DNA of 58,556 bases from Paracoccaceae bacterium (GTDB lineage: Bacteria > Pseudomonadota > Alphaproteobacteria > Rhodobacterales > Rhodobacteraceae). The notes beneath the pieces were generated by a model. That model was given only the letters and a program-made list of their open reading frames with translations, had not been told where the DNA came from and made no database searches. The stretch lies in the NCBI GenBank assembly GCA_020447005.1, contig JAGRDO010000057.1:1089-59644 (forward strand), given 5' to 3'. Below, piece by piece: positions 11,029 to 19,562 of this stretch (positions within the stretch are counted from its first letter, which is position 1; every line of letters starts with the position of its first letter). Position numbers and translations under genes: made by a program.

Positions 11029-11493
11029 TCAGTTGCTCGGGACGCGGAACGCCTTGTGGCACCCGCCGCAAGCGCCGCCGAGGTTGCCCATGGCCCCCTG
11101 AAGGCTGGCAAGATCGGTGCCGGCCGCCGCCTGCATGGCAGTCACCGCTTCGGCAAAGGCGGTGGCCTTGTCGCCGATATCCGAACCATCGGCCCAGATC
11201 GCGGCAAGCGCTGTCGAGGCCGGGTTCGCGGAATTATCGGACCCTTGCGGCCAAAGCATCGAAGCGTCGAGCGTGACCGTCGCCATCAGGTTGTCGGCGG
11301 CTTTCTGGGCAGCGGCGGCGTCATAGGCCACATCGCCCTTCGCCATGCCCCCCAAGACGCCCATTTGCAATGCGCGGTAGGCCATAATGCCCTGACGGGC
11401 CTTGATCTGCATGCCGAACGGCGCGTCCTGTGCAGCGGCAATGCCGGTTCCGGCTATGGCCAGGATGGCTGCGGCGGCAAAAAGTTTTCTCAT
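11029..11493 (-). CDS. Cytochrome c' / c-556 family protein
   Basis: A 154-residue periplasmic four-helix cytochrome. The N-terminal signal peptide MRKLFAAAAILAIAGTGIAAA is cleaved near AAAQD. The first helix carries the class II signature (QIKARQGIMAYRALQMGVL), and the single heme motif CGGCH is close to the C-terminus (C142, C145, H146), as expected for class II cytochromes. GGGAGG precedes the start at 11493. Cytochromes c' bind NO and can protect against it, but that role is only inferred here. It is the first gene of a two-gene unit with the diheme cytochrome and is divergent from a LysR regulator, which may control it. Confidence 0.9.
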   Translation of the reverse strand: MRKLFAAAAILAIAGTGIAAAQDAPFGMQIKARQGIMAYRALQMGVLGGMAKGDVAYDAAAAQKAADNLMATVTLDASMLWPQGSDNSANPASTALAAIWADGSDIGDKATAFAEAVTAMQAAAGTDLASLQGAMGNLGGACGGCHKAFRVPSN

Positions 11494-11569
11494 GATAGAC
11501 CTCCCGTTAGAGAATGGCTGAAGAGTAACCAGCGCGAAATTTGATACCATCCACCATTGATGCATTGGT

Positions 11570-11589
11570 TATGTGTGAATTTGCACATA
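11570..11589. promoter_or_regulatory. Candidate operator between cytochrome c' and LysR genes
   Basis: A perfect inverted repeat TATGTG-N8-CACATA lies in the 202-bp divergent region. Its size and spacing suit a LysR-type regulator or a CRP/FNR-like protein. The adjacent LysR gene makes it the first candidate to bind here; this is inference. Confidence 0.45.
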
Positions 11590-11695
11590 CACTGCGGCAC
11601 AGGGACAAAAACGCCGCGTTTACCGGGATTTCCCGGAGGCAAGCAAGAATTCGCAGGCTTGCGGTACACGGGATTGTGATTGCGAAAGGATGGGA

Positions 11696-12550
11696 ATGCG
11701 CGAGAACTGGGATGATCTGCGTTTCGTTCTGGCCGTCGCCGAGGAAGGTTCGGTCAATGGCGCGGCGCGGCGGCTGGGCGTCAATCACGCGACCGTTTTG
11801 CGAAGGATCGCGGCCTACGAGGACGCGGTGGAAATGCCGGTGTTTGACAAGACGGCGCGGGGGTATGCGGTTTCAGGGCCGCTCAAACAGGTCATTGACG
11901 CCACGCGGGAAGTCGAACGGGCCGTCCATTCGGTGGGACGGATGCTGCAAGGTGCGCGCGCGCCCTTGACCGGTGAGGTTCGCATCACATCGACCGACAG
12001 TTTCTGCAACGCGATCCTGCCCGATATCCTGACGCGGCTGCGTGTATCAGAGCCCGAATTGCGGCTGGAGCTTTTCAATACCAACCAGCACCTCGACCTT
12101 GCGCGCACCCATGCCGACGTCGCCATCCGCCCGGCCGAATCCCCGCCCGACGGTCTTGTGGGCGAGGCCGTGGCCCGGTTTACTTTCGGCCTTTACCGCG
12201 CGGCCGGCCATCGGGGCGACGATTGGCTGGGCATGGCGGGACAGTTGCGCAACACCGTGCCCGGACGCTGGCTTGGCGCCCAGACGACCATTGCCCCGGT
12301 GATGGCGGCCGACAGCTTTCTGACATTGAAAGAGCTGGTCCTGCACGGTCAGGGGCGGGCGATCCTTCCGGACTATCTTGCGAAAGATGATGCGCGTCTT
12401 GAATACATACCCGGGCTGATCCCCGAAATGGCGGTGAATATCTGGGTCCTTTCCCATGCCGATCTCGCCGATATTCCCCGGTTTGCGCGGGTTCGCGCGG
12501 CCCTTGGCCGCGAGCTGGGCGCGCTTGCTCCGCGACTGGTGCGAACCTAG
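11696..12550 (+). CDS. LysR family transcriptional regulator
   Basis: 284 residues. The N-terminal winged helix-turn-helix (about 3-62) is clear: WDDLRFVLAVAEEGSVNGAA, then RRLGVNHATVLRRIAAYEDA, then PVFDKTARGYAVSG. The remainder (about 90-284) is the periplasmic-binding-protein-like effector domain, beginning LTGEVRITSTDSF. The start at 11696 is preferred over the ATG at 11690 because AAAGG lies at proper distance only from the former. It is divergent from the cytochrome c'/diheme cytochrome pair, so by LysR convention it probably regulates that pair and itself. The ligand is unknown. Its stop overlaps the convergent small membrane gene by four bases. Confidence 0.92.
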   Translation: MRENWDDLRFVLAVAEEGSVNGAARRLGVNHATVLRRIAAYEDAVEMPVFDKTARGYAVSGPLKQVIDATREVERAVHSVGRMLQGARAPLTGEVRITSTDSFCNAILPDILTRLRVSEPELRLELFNTNQHLDLARTHADVAIRPAESPPDGLVGEAVARFTFGLYRAAGHRGDDWLGMAGQLRNTVPGRWLGAQTTIAPVMAADSFLTLKELVLHGQGRAILPDYLAKDDARLEYIPGLIPEMAVNIWVLSHADLADIPRFARVRAALGRELGALAPRLVRT

Positions 12551-12744
12551 TTCAGCGGCTTGAGCTTCAGGCCGGTGCCGATGGGCCGGTCCGCAAAACC
12601 GAAATCCGGAATGACGCCCAGCTTTTCAAGCCCGAAGAGCGCAAGGCAGACCGCGACAACCCCGAAGACCAGCGCCACACGCCGGGGCGAAGGCGGATGC
12701 CGTGCCCAGCGCGCCATTCGCAGCAGGTGGCGATAGTTGATCAT
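12547..12744 (-). CDS. Small single-pass membrane protein, unknown function
   Basis: A 65-residue protein with a basic N-terminus ([20 protein letters not shown]), one hydrophobic helix at about residues 23-41 and a short C-terminal tail ending KLKPLN. The ATG overlaps the hpt stop (ATGA), which supports real translation by coupling. Basic residues before the helix suggest a cytoplasmic N-terminus. I do not recognise a family. It may be a lineage-specific partner of hpt expression rather than of its function. Confidence 0.6.
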   Translation of the reverse strand: MINYRHLLRMARWARHPPSPRRVALVFGVVAVCLALFGLEKLGVIPDFGFADRPIGTGLKLKPLN

Positions 12745-13301
12745 CTGGCCGCGCTATCGTCTTCGCCGGTAAAACGCACCTTGCCGATATGAGGCAGGTT
12801 GCGGTTGCGTTGGGCAAAATCGATGCCGTATCCCACGACGAACTCATCCGGTATTTCGAAGCCGGTCCAGGTGGCCTTGATCGCGGTTTCGCGCCGCGAA
12901 GGCTTGTCGAGCAGCGCGCAGACCTCAAGCCGCTTCGGCCCCCGGCTGCGCAGCAGGTTGACGACGTGATGCAGGGTAAAGCCCGTATCGACGATATCTT
13001 CGACCACAAGAACGTCGCGCCCGGAAATCTCGCCGCGCAGATCCTTGAGGATGCGCACCTCTCGGCTGGATTCCATCGCATCGCCATAGGATGAGGCTTC
13101 AAGGAAATCGACCTCGACCGGAAGATCGATCTCACGCACCAGATCGGCAATGAACACGAACGATCCGCGCAACAGCCCGACGACGACAAGCTTGTCCGTG
13201 CCTTGAAACGCGCGCGTGATCTCCTTGGCGAGGGCCTCGACCCGCGCGGCAATCGATTTGGCCGAGATCATTTCGTCGATGACATAGGCGCGATGCGGCA
13301 T
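12741..13301 (-). CDS. hpt: Hypoxanthine phosphoribosyltransferase
   Basis: A 186-residue purine salvage enzyme that converts hypoxanthine (and often guanine) plus PRPP to IMP or GMP. The PRPP-binding loop is explicit: [13 protein letters not shown]. The preceding strand-loop [20 protein letters not shown] and the later [12 protein letters not shown] fit the family, as does [18 protein letters not shown] near the end, which holds the base-binding Asp region. The start at 13301 has AAGGGGGACAC upstream; the in-frame ATG at 13328 is less well placed. It is first in a two-gene unit with the small membrane protein and divergent from the START-domain gene. Confidence 0.93.
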   Translation of the reverse strand: MPHRAYVIDEMISAKSIAARVEALAKEITRAFQGTDKLVVVGLLRGSFVFIADLVREIDLPVEVDFLEASSYGDAMESSREVRILKDLRGEISGRDVLVVEDIVDTGFTLHHVVNLLRSRGPKRLEVCALLDKPSRRETAIKATWTGFEIPDEFVVGYGIDFAQRNRNLPHIGKVRFTGEDDSAAR

Positions 13302-13366
13302 GTGTCCCCCTTGTATTTGCGTCTTCATTTAGCGACACCGGAAACGAAAGTCACCATGGACAGCCG

Positions 13367-13822
13367 ATGCCGAGCCATTCCGAAAGCCGGACCATGCCCT
13401 ATGCCGCGGGGCAGATGTACGATCTGGTCGCAGATGTCGGGCGCTATCCGGAATTTCTGCCCTGGACCGCGGCGGCAAGGGTCAGATCGCGGAATATCCG
13501 GGCGGACGGGTCCGAAGTGCTCGAGGCCGATCTGGTGATCGCCTTCATGGTCTTTCGCGAAAGGTTCGGCAGCCGCGTGACGCTGTGGCCCGACAAGGGC
13601 GCGATCGACACGGAATATCTCGACGGACCGTTTCACCACCTGTGGTCCAAATGGAGCTTCACGGACCTCGCCGGCGGCGGCTGCGAAGTTTCGTTCATTG
13701 TCGATTTCAAGTTCCGGAATGCGGTGCTGCAAAAGCTGATCGGATCGGTCTTCGACGAGGCGATGCACCGGGTCGTCCGTGCCTTCGAGGAACGCGCCCG
13801 ATCGCTTTATGGACCGAGGTAG
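13367..13822 (+). CDS. RatA/Coq10-family START-domain protein
   Basis: A 151-residue SRPBCC fold protein. It shows the family layout: MPYAAGQMYDLVADVGRYPEFLPW near the start (the segment up to PEFLPW is highly conserved), then VLEADLVIAFMVFRERFGSR, then EYLDGPFHHLWSKWSF and a long C-terminal helix. Homologues are annotated either as a ubiquinone-binding Coq10-like chaperone or, by likeness to E. coli RatA, as a ribosome association toxin. No antitoxin gene is adjacent, so I favour a role in quinone handling. The ribosome site is weak. It is convergent with the ammonium channel gene, whose stop lies 28 bp away. Confidence 0.85.
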   Translation: MPSHSESRTMPYAAGQMYDLVADVGRYPEFLPWTAAARVRSRNIRADGSEVLEADLVIAFMVFRERFGSRVTLWPDKGAIDTEYLDGPFHHLWSKWSFTDLAGGGCEVSFIVDFKFRNAVLQKLIGSVFDEAMHRVVRAFEERARSLYGPR

Positions 13823-13850
13823 CGCCGGATCACGGCGCCAGCCCCCGGGC

Positions 13851-15029
13851 CTAGGACGTGATGTCATAGGCGCGTTCGCCATGGACCGAGATATCGAGCC
13901 CGTCGAACTCGGCCTCGGCATCGACCCGCATCGGGGTGACGAGAGAGGCGAGTTTGGCCAGAAGATAGGTCGCGGCCACGGTGAAGGCGCCGACGATGGC
14001 CAGCGCGCCAAGCTGCGCCGCCCATGAACCGATCCCGAAAGCCGCGATCATGATCGTGCCGAAGATGCCGCCAACACCGTGGACGGCGAAAACGTCCAGC
14101 GTATCGTCAAGCCTGATCCTGTTGCGGATAAGCGCGACCGCTTCCTGGCAGAGCACGCCCGCGACGGCTCCGATGACCAGCGCCTGAACCGGCCCGACAA
14201 AGCCGCTGGCCGGCGTGATCGAGGCAAGGCCGGCGATGGTGCCGGTCACCAGCCCGACAAGCGACGAGCGCCCGAACTTGATCCGCTCCCACAATGCCCA
14301 GCTTAGCGAGGCTGCCGCCGCGGAAAGATGGGTGACGGTGATCGCCATCGCCGCGCCGCCATCGGCGGCAAGTTGCGATCCGCCGTTGAAGCCAAACCAG
14401 CCGACCCAGAGAAGGCCCGCGCCGATCGCCACGAAACCGGGATTGTGCGGTGGTGTCGCGCGGTTCTTGCGCGGGCCGATCAAGACGGCAAGAACCAGCG
14501 CCGCAAGGCCGGCCGTTTCGTGGACCACGATGCCTCCGGCGAAATCCATGGTGCCAAGATCGCCAAAGATCCCGCCATCCGCCAGAAATCCGCCGCCCCA
14601 GATCCAGTGCGCGACGGGGGCGTAAACCAGAACCATCCAGAGTGCCGAGAACAACAGCACGAAGCCAAAACCGACCCGTTCCGCAAAGGCCCCGAGGAAA
14701 AGCGCGGGCGTGATGATCGCAAATGTCATCTGGAACGCGAAGAAAAGGATTTCGGGCAACGTGCCCTTCAGCGTTCCGGCGTCAACGCCGGCCAGAAAGG
14801 CGCGCGACACCCCGCCCCAAAGCGGGCCTTCTCCTCCGAAGGCGATGGAATAGCCGCCAATCGTCCACAGGATGCTCATCAGGCAGGCAATCGCGAAACA
14901 CTGCATGAAGACGCTGAGCAGGTTACGCGCCCGCACCAGCCCGCCATAGAAAAGCGCAAGCCCCGGAAGCGTCATCATAAGGACGAGGGCGGTCGCCACG
15001 ATGATCCAGGCTGTGTCGGCAGCATTCAT
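13851..15029 (-). CDS. amt: Ammonium transporter (Amt family)
   Basis: 392 residues with about 11 membrane helices, an inner membrane channel for NH4+/NH3. The conserved twin pore histidines are H170 (DFAGGIVVHETAG) and H317 (DVFAVHGVGG), with the structural Asp at 162. The start at 15029 gives MNAADTAWIIVATALVLMM, preceded by AAAGGA; the longer upstream frame has no ribosome site. A PII gene (glnK/glnB), usually upstream of amtB, is absent, so this may be a second, stand-alone Amt. The upstream gap has two NtrC-like sites, which fits nitrogen-limited expression and the nearby ntrBC genes. Confidence 0.93.
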   Translation of the reverse strand: MNAADTAWIIVATALVLMMTLPGLALFYGGLVRARNLLSVFMQCFAIACLMSILWTIGGYSIAFGGEGPLWGGVSRAFLAGVDAGTLKGTLPEILFFAFQMTFAIITPALFLGAFAERVGFGFVLLFSALWMVLVYAPVAHWIWGGGFLADGGIFGDLGTMDFAGGIVVHETAGLAALVLAVLIGPRKNRATPPHNPGFVAIGAGLLWVGWFGFNGGSQLAADGGAAMAITVTHLSAAAASLSWALWERIKFGRSSLVGLVTGTIAGLASITPASGFVGPVQALVIGAVAGVLCQEAVALIRNRIRLDDTLDVFAVHGVGGIFGTIMIAAFGIGSWAAQLGALAIVGAFTVAATYLLAKLASLVTPMRVDAEAEFDGLDISVHGERAYDITS

Positions 15030-15110
15030 GAATCGGTCCTTTCGCGTAACTGTCTGGCAGGCGCATGACCGCGAACGCTGCCCCGAGAAAAGCACGAGCA
15101 TGCGCAAAAG

Positions 15111-15153
15111 CGCCAAAATATGCGGCAAATTGCAATCTGCCCAAGGATTGGGC
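15111..15153. promoter_or_regulatory. Tandem NtrC-like sites upstream of amt
   Basis: Site A is CGCC-N9-GGC at 15111-15126. Site B is TGCC-N9-GGC at 15138-15153, and within it GCCCAA-N3-TTGGGC is a perfect dyad. The sites start 27 bp apart. As I recall, Rhodobacter capsulatus NtrC binds tandem CGCC-N9-GGC sites. They lie 82-124 bp before the amt start codon. Binding is predicted, not shown. Confidence 0.5.
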
Positions 15154-15192
15154 GGCCGGTGCGGGGCGGCGCCTAAAAATGATGCCGTTTTG

Positions 15193-15669
15193 CTATTCGA
15201 CCGCAAGCGCACCTGTCAGCAGGTCGAGCGCGTGCTCCGTCGCCGCCTGCCGCACCCCGGCGCGCCCCCGTGCGCCGAATTCCACGGTTTCGCTGAAGGT
15301 CGGTCCGCCGCGCCGGGCAAGGGCGAAGCAGACCCGCCCTTCGGGCTTGTGTTCCGAACCGCCGGGGCCGGCAATTCCGGTGGTGGCGACGGTAAGGCTC
15401 GCCTGCGAATGGGCAAGGGCGCCCTCGGCCATCTCGATCGCGACCGCTTCGCTGACGGCACCATAAGCGGACAGCGTGCTTTCCCTTACGCCGAGCTGGG
15501 CAACTTTCGCCGCGTTCGAATAGGTGACGAAGCCGCGGTCGAAAACGGCCGACGAACCGGCAATATCCGTGATCGCGGCGGCGACCTTGCCGCCCGTGCA
15601 GCTTTCTGCCGTGGCGATCATCGCGCCGGCGCGGCGGGCCAGATGCAACAGGTGTTCCGCCTTCGTCAC
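15193..15669 (-). CDS. CinA-family nicotinamide-nucleotide amidohydrolase
   Basis: A 158-residue stand-alone CinA C-terminal domain that converts NMN to nicotinate mononucleotide in the pyridine nucleotide salvage cycle. The hallmark motifs are present: [21 protein letters not shown] with the catalytic Ser/Cys loop, then [15 protein letters not shown] and [16 protein letters not shown]. The start is the GTG at 15669, which overlaps the pgpA stop in GTGA; a much longer open frame upstream runs over pgpA and is not coding. It is last in the coupled operon ispDF-pgpA-cinA. The N-terminal CinA pyrophosphatase domain is missing, as is normal for this subfamily (PncC/YgaD). Confidence 0.92.
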   Translation of the reverse strand: MTKAEHLLHLARRAGAMIATAESCTGGKVAAAITDIAGSSAVFDRGFVTYSNAAKVAQLGVRESTLSAYGAVSEAVAIEMAEGALAHSQASLTVATTGIAGPGGSEHKPEGRVCFALARRGGPTFSETVEFGARGRAGVRQAATEHALDLLTGALAVE

Positions 15670-16166
15670 AGCGCCATGACCCCGTGCCAGAGCCCGGCGG
15701 CGATAAAGGTGGCGAGCCCTGCGAAAAGCCCGGCCCAAAGATCGTCTTCCATCGTGCCGAATGCCGTGTGCTTGGCGTCGGCGCGGCCCACGAGCCAGGG
15801 TTTCCAGATGTCGAACAGCCGGAAGAACAGGAACGCCGCGACCCAGCCGGGCCAGGGAAAATTCGTCGCCGGCAGCCCGGCCCACCAGAACCCGGCCGAG
15901 GGGACCAGAAGCGCGATCCACTGGCCCGCAACCTCGTCGATCACGATCTCGGAAGGGTCCTTGTCATCCTGATGTTCGACCGCTTTGGCCGTTGCCCAGA
16001 AACCCAGCGGAACGATCGCGACAGTCGCGGCCAGCAGCAGCGGAAAATGACCGGCCCTGTGCAGCAAAAGTCCCAAAGCGACCGCGACGGCCGATCCCCA
16101 GGTGCCGGGTGCGGGGCGCAAAAGGCCGGTCCCGAACCAGATCGCGAGCAGGCGGGCAAGGGTCAT
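15666..16166 (-). CDS. pgpA: Phosphatidylglycerophosphatase A
   Basis: A 166-residue inner membrane enzyme that dephosphorylates phosphatidylglycerophosphate to phosphatidylglycerol. It matches the PgpA family: [19 protein letters not shown] at the N-terminus, the acidic metal-binding segment [15 protein letters not shown] and [17 protein letters not shown], then [15 protein letters not shown]. Three to four membrane segments are visible. Both ends overlap neighbours by four bases (ispDF stop with its ATG; its stop with the cinA GTG), so the three genes are translationally coupled. Confidence 0.93.
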   Translation of the reverse strand: MTLARLLAIWFGTGLLRPAPGTWGSAVAVALGLLLHRAGHFPLLLAATVAIVPLGFWATAKAVEHQDDKDPSEIVIDEVAGQWIALLVPSAGFWWAGLPATNFPWPGWVAAFLFFRLFDIWKPWLVGRADAKHTAFGTMEDDLWAGLFAGLATFIAAGLWHGVMAL

Positions 16167-17302
16167 GACCGCACCAGCGTAACCGTCGCGAGTGCCGCGA
16201 TGCCTTCCTCTCGCCCGGTAAAGCCGAGCTGTTCGGAGGTGGTCGCCTTGACGCTGATCCTTTCGGGATCGACCGTGGCGATCCGGGCCAGTTCCCGCGC
16301 CATCGCCAGGGCATGCGGGCCGATCTTGGGGCGTTCGCAGACCAGTGTCACATCGGCATTCGTCAGCCGGTACCCTTTCTGGCGGGCAAGATCGGCGGCG
16401 TGCGACAGGAATATCCGGCTGGCAGCACCTTTCCACCGGGGATCGGTCGGGGGGAAATGCCGTCCGATATCGCCTTCGGCCAATGCGCCATAGATCGCGT
16501 CGGTCAGCGCGTGCATGCCGACATCGGCATCCGAATGCCCCAAGAGTGCCCTGGAATGGGGGATTTCGATGCCGCAGAGCGTCACATGATCGCCATCGGT
16601 AAAGGCGTGCACGTCATAGCCATTGCCGGTTCTTACATCCATGTCACCCGCCAACATCCTTTCAGCCCTAAGAAAATCTTTGGGCCATGTCAGTTTGAAA
16701 TTCTCCTCGTCGCCTTCGACGATGACCACGTCAAGCCCTCTGGCGCGGGCGATTGCGACATCGTCATGCGCGTCGCCCGCATGGCCGCGATAGGCTGCCA
16801 CGATTTCGCGCAGGTGAAAGCCCTGCGGTGTCTGGGCGCGAAAAAGCCCGTCCCTGTCCATCGTGCCGCTTACATGTCCGTCCTGTCCCCGCCACAGGGC
16901 ATCGGAGACGGGAAGGGCCGGCGCGGCGGCCGGCGCGTGGGCAAGCGCCGACAGAACCCGCTGGATCAGCTCGGGCGACACGAAGGGACGGGCGCCATCA
17001 TGTATCAAAACCCTGCTCACGGTATTCATATCAAGGGTTTCCAGGGCGTTTCTTACCGATTCTGTCCGGCTTGCGCCGCCCGCGACCAGCGTGACCGTGC
17101 CGCCGAACTCCGAAAGCCCGCCTATCATGTCGTCGGGATGCAGAACCAGAACGACCCGGCCGAAACCGGCAAAGGCCGCGACGGTTCGCGCCAGAACCGT
17201 CTTTCCGGCCACGGGGCGCCATTGCTTCGGCACGTCTCCGCCGGCGCGTGTTCCCCGGCCGGCGGCCACGATGACGATTGCTGTATCGGTATTGTCGGCC
17301 AC
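16163..17302 (-). CDS. ispDF: Bifunctional IspD/IspF isoprenoid enzyme
   Basis: A 379-residue fusion acting in the MEP pathway for isoprenoids. Residues 1 to about 215 are IspD, forming CDP-methylerythritol (nucleotide loop [17 protein letters not shown]; later [14 protein letters not shown]). Residues from about 222 are IspF, forming methylerythritol cyclodiphosphate, with metal ligands in GNGYDVHAF and [18 protein letters not shown]. Fused IspDF is common in alphaproteobacteria and epsilonproteobacteria. The start is a GTG at 17302 behind GAGGTGAGCC. It is first in the ispDF-pgpA-cinA operon and divergent from dusB-ntrBC, so the 191-bp gap drives both. Confidence 0.96.
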   Translation of the reverse strand: MADNTDTAIVIVAAGRGTRAGGDVPKQWRPVAGKTVLARTVAAFAGFGRVVLVLHPDDMIGGLSEFGGTVTLVAGGASRTESVRNALETLDMNTVSRVLIHDGARPFVSPELIQRVLSALAHAPAAAPALPVSDALWRGQDGHVSGTMDRDGLFRAQTPQGFHLREIVAAYRGHAGDAHDDVAIARARGLDVVIVEGDEENFKLTWPKDFLRAERMLAGDMDVRTGNGYDVHAFTDGDHVTLCGIEIPHSRALLGHSDADVGMHALTDAIYGALAEGDIGRHFPPTDPRWKGAASRIFLSHAADLARQKGYRLTNADVTLVCERPKIGPHALAMARELARIATVDPERISVKATTSEQLGFTGREEGIAALATVTLVRS

Positions 17303-17383
17303 GGCTCACCTCTGTCGCAAACCGGTCTAATCCCGCAGCGCCGATACGGCAATGCCGGGTTTCGGGCCTGACCGCGCGGGGCA

Positions 17384-17402
17384 GCGCCCAAAATTTGGGC
17401 GC
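17384..17402. promoter_or_regulatory. 19-bp palindrome, candidate NtrC operator before dusB-ntrBC
   Basis: GCGCCCAAA-A-TTTGGGCGC is a perfect 9+1+9 palindrome. It contains CGCC-N9-GGCG, a full match to the Rhodobacter NtrC half-site pattern, and resembles site B of amt (GCCCAA...TTGGGC). Its centre is 101 bp upstream of the dusB start. It could mediate autoregulation of the ntr operon, or control ispDF on the other side. Confidence 0.5.
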
Positions 17403-17493
17403 GGCGGGTTTCGGGCCTTGCCAGTGGACGGTTTCATTTGCGTTGGGCGCAGTGGGTGATTAAGAACGCGGCAATTGCACAAGGATTGAGCAT

Positions 17494-18486
17494 TTGGGCC
17501 GTCTTGATACCCTCGGGCTTTCGCCAGCGGTGTTTCTTGCACCGATGGCGGGCATCACCGACCTGCCGTTCCGGCGGCTGGTTGCGGGCTTCGGGGCCGG
17601 TCTTGTCGTGTCCGAAATGGTCGCCTCGGGCGAACTTCTGACCGAAAAACCATCGGTCCGGGCGAAAGCGCGGCTTGATCTGGGGCTGGAAGACAAGACG
17701 GTGACCTCGGTTCAACTCGCCGGGCGCGAACGCGGCGCGATGGCCGAGGCGGCGAAAATTGTCGCCGACATGGGCGCGAGGATCATCGACATCAACATGG
17801 GGTGCCCCGCCAAGAAGGTGACCGGCGGCGCGTCCGGATCGGCCCTGATGCGCGATCTCGATCATGCGGTGGGGCTGATCGAGGCGGTTGTCGGCGCGGT
17901 CGATCTGCCGGTGACGCTGAAATGCCGACTGGGCTGGGACGAGACATGCCTGAACGCGGCCGAACTGGCGCGGCGGGCAGAAGGCGCGGGCGTCCGGATG
18001 ATCACCGTGCACGGAAGGACACGCCAGCAATTCTACAAGGGCACCGCCGACTGGGCCGCGATCCGGCATGTGCGTGACGCGGTTGGCATCCCGGTCATTG
18101 CCAATGGCGATATCGTCGATGGCGCCGCCGCGAAGGCGGCGTTGGCGGCCTCGGGCGCGGATGGCGTGATGGTCGGGCGGGGCGCGCAGGGTGCGCCCTG
18201 GCGGATCGCCGGGATCGCGGCCGAACTGTCCGGCGCCGCGAAGCGGCCAGCGCCCGTGGGCTCTGAACTATGCGACGTTATATCAACGCATTATGACGCG
18301 ATGTTGAACTTCTATGGCCGAACCCTTGGCCTGCGTATCGCCCGCAAACACCTTGGATGGTACGCGGACGAGGCCGGGGTCGATCCCGCCATGCGGCGCG
18401 CGCTGATGATCGAGGATCGCCCGGGCGAGGTGCTGGCGATGATCCGCGACGGGTTCGCGGCAACATGCGAAAGGGCCGCCGCATGA
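17494..18486 (+). CDS. dusB: tRNA-dihydrouridine synthase DusB (NifR3)
   Basis: A 330-residue FMN-dependent enzyme that reduces uridines in the tRNA D-loop. Motifs: FMN-binding APMAGITDLPFR at the start, catalytic Cys in NMGCPAKKVTGG, RTRQQFYKGTADW, and VIANGDIVD with GADGVMVGRGAQGAPW for phosphate binding. The start is a TTG at 17494 behind AAGGA at good distance; no ATG is available upstream of the conserved N-terminus. It is the first gene of the classical Rhodobacter nifR3-ntrB-ntrC order, and its stop overlaps the ntrB start (ATGA). The location probably reflects operon inheritance rather than a nitrogen role. Confidence 0.95.
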   Translation: MGRLDTLGLSPAVFLAPMAGITDLPFRRLVAGFGAGLVVSEMVASGELLTEKPSVRAKARLDLGLEDKTVTSVQLAGRERGAMAEAAKIVADMGARIIDINMGCPAKKVTGGASGSALMRDLDHAVGLIEAVVGAVDLPVTLKCRLGWDETCLNAAELARRAEGAGVRMITVHGRTRQQFYKGTADWAAIRHVRDAVGIPVIANGDIVDGAAAKAALAASGADGVMVGRGAQGAPWRIAGIAAELSGAAKRPAPVGSELCDVISTHYDAMLNFYGRTLGLRIARKHLGWYADEAGVDPAMRRALMIEDRPGEVLAMIRDGFAATCERAAA

Positions 18487-19562
18487 CTTTGCCCTCGGCG
18501 CAGACGCTCTGGTCTTCCCTTTCGGTGCCGGCGATCCTGCTTGACGAGGAAGACCGCGCGATCGGGATCAATCCCGCGGCCGAGGGATTTCTGAATATCT
18601 CGTCGCGCGCGCTGATGGGGCGCGAGATCTTTGACCGACTGGCAATCGACGCCCCGCTGGAAGAGATTTTCGCGAGGGTGCGGGCCGATCAGGCGACACT
18701 GTCGATCAATGACGTCGATGTCGGGACCGGCGACCGTGCGCCCGTGGTTTGCAATATCCAGGCCGCACCGCTTGCCGATCGTCCGGAAGCGATCCTGCTA
18801 TTGATATTGCCGCGCGAATTCGCCGAACGCTTCGGGCGCGACCAGGGCATGAAATCGGCGGCGCGGTCGGCCATCGGCATGGCCGAGATGCTGGCACATG
18901 AAATCAAGAATCCGCTGGCGGGCATTACCGGCGCCGCCCAGCTTCTTTCGATGAGCATATCGGCGGAAGACATTGAACTGACGGATTTAATCGTCGCCGA
19001 GTCGCGACGGATCGTGAAACTTCTCGAACAGGTCGAACAGTTCGGCAACCTGCGCCCGCCAGAGCTTCGCCGCGTGAACGTCCATGATCTGCTCGATCGG
19101 GCGCGGCGCTCGGCGCAATTGGGCTTTGCGGGCCATATGACCATTCTTGAGGATTACGATCCGTCCTTGCCGCCGACCCGGTGCGATGCCGACCAGTTGT
19201 TGCAGGTGCTGTCGAACCTGTTGCGAAATGCGGCAGAGGCCGCCGGGGCGAAGGGCGGGACGGTCCGGTTGAAAACCTATTACGATCGCGGATTGCGCCT
19301 GCGGCGAAGCGATGGCGGCGGCACCGTCCTGCCGCTTCAGGTTGAAATCACCGATGACGGCCCGGGCATCCCGCCCGATATTGTCGGCGATATTTTCGCC
19401 CCTTTCGTTTCGGGCCGTGAAAACGGGACCGGTCTGGGGCTGGCGCTGGTCTCGAAGATCGTCGCGGCCCACGGCGGCTGGATTTCGGTGGACTCGCACC
19501 CGGGGCGAACCACCTTCCGCCTGTCCTTGCCCCTTGCAACCGATGAAGAGGAGACCGCCTGA
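18483..19562 (+). CDS. ntrB: Nitrogen regulation histidine kinase NtrB
   Basis: A 359-residue cytoplasmic sensor kinase that phosphorylates NtrC under nitrogen limitation and, through PII, dephosphorylates it under nitrogen excess. Domains in order: a PAS domain (about 8-110), a dimerisation/phosphoacceptor domain with H139 in [19 protein letters not shown], and a HATPase domain with the N-box [20 protein letters not shown] and [17 protein letters not shown]. No membrane segment is seen. The ATG at 18483 overlaps the dusB stop, and its own stop overlaps the ntrC start (TGATG), so stoichiometry is set by coupling. Confidence 0.96.
   Translation: MTLPSAQTLWSSLSVPAILLDEEDRAIGINPAAEGFLNISSRALMGREIFDRLAIDAPLEEIFARVRADQATLSINDVDVGTGDRAPVVCNIQAAPLADRPEAILLLILPREFAERFGRDQGMKSAARSAIGMAEMLAHEIKNPLAGITGAAQLLSMSISAEDIELTDLIVAESRRIVKLLEQVEQFGNLRPPELRRVNVHDLLDRARRSAQLGFAGHMTILEDYDPSLPPTRCDADQLLQVLSNLLRNAAEAAGAKGGTVRLKTYYDRGLRLRRSDGGGTVLPLQVEITDDGPGIPPDIVGDIFAPFVSGRENGTGLGLALVSKIVAAHGGWISVDSHPGRTTFRLSLPLATDEEETA

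Noticed and set aside
13367-13822. A RatA toxin of a toxin-antitoxin pair
   Set aside because: No antitoxin gene is adjacent and the family also covers quinone-binding Coq10-like proteins; the neutral family name is safer.
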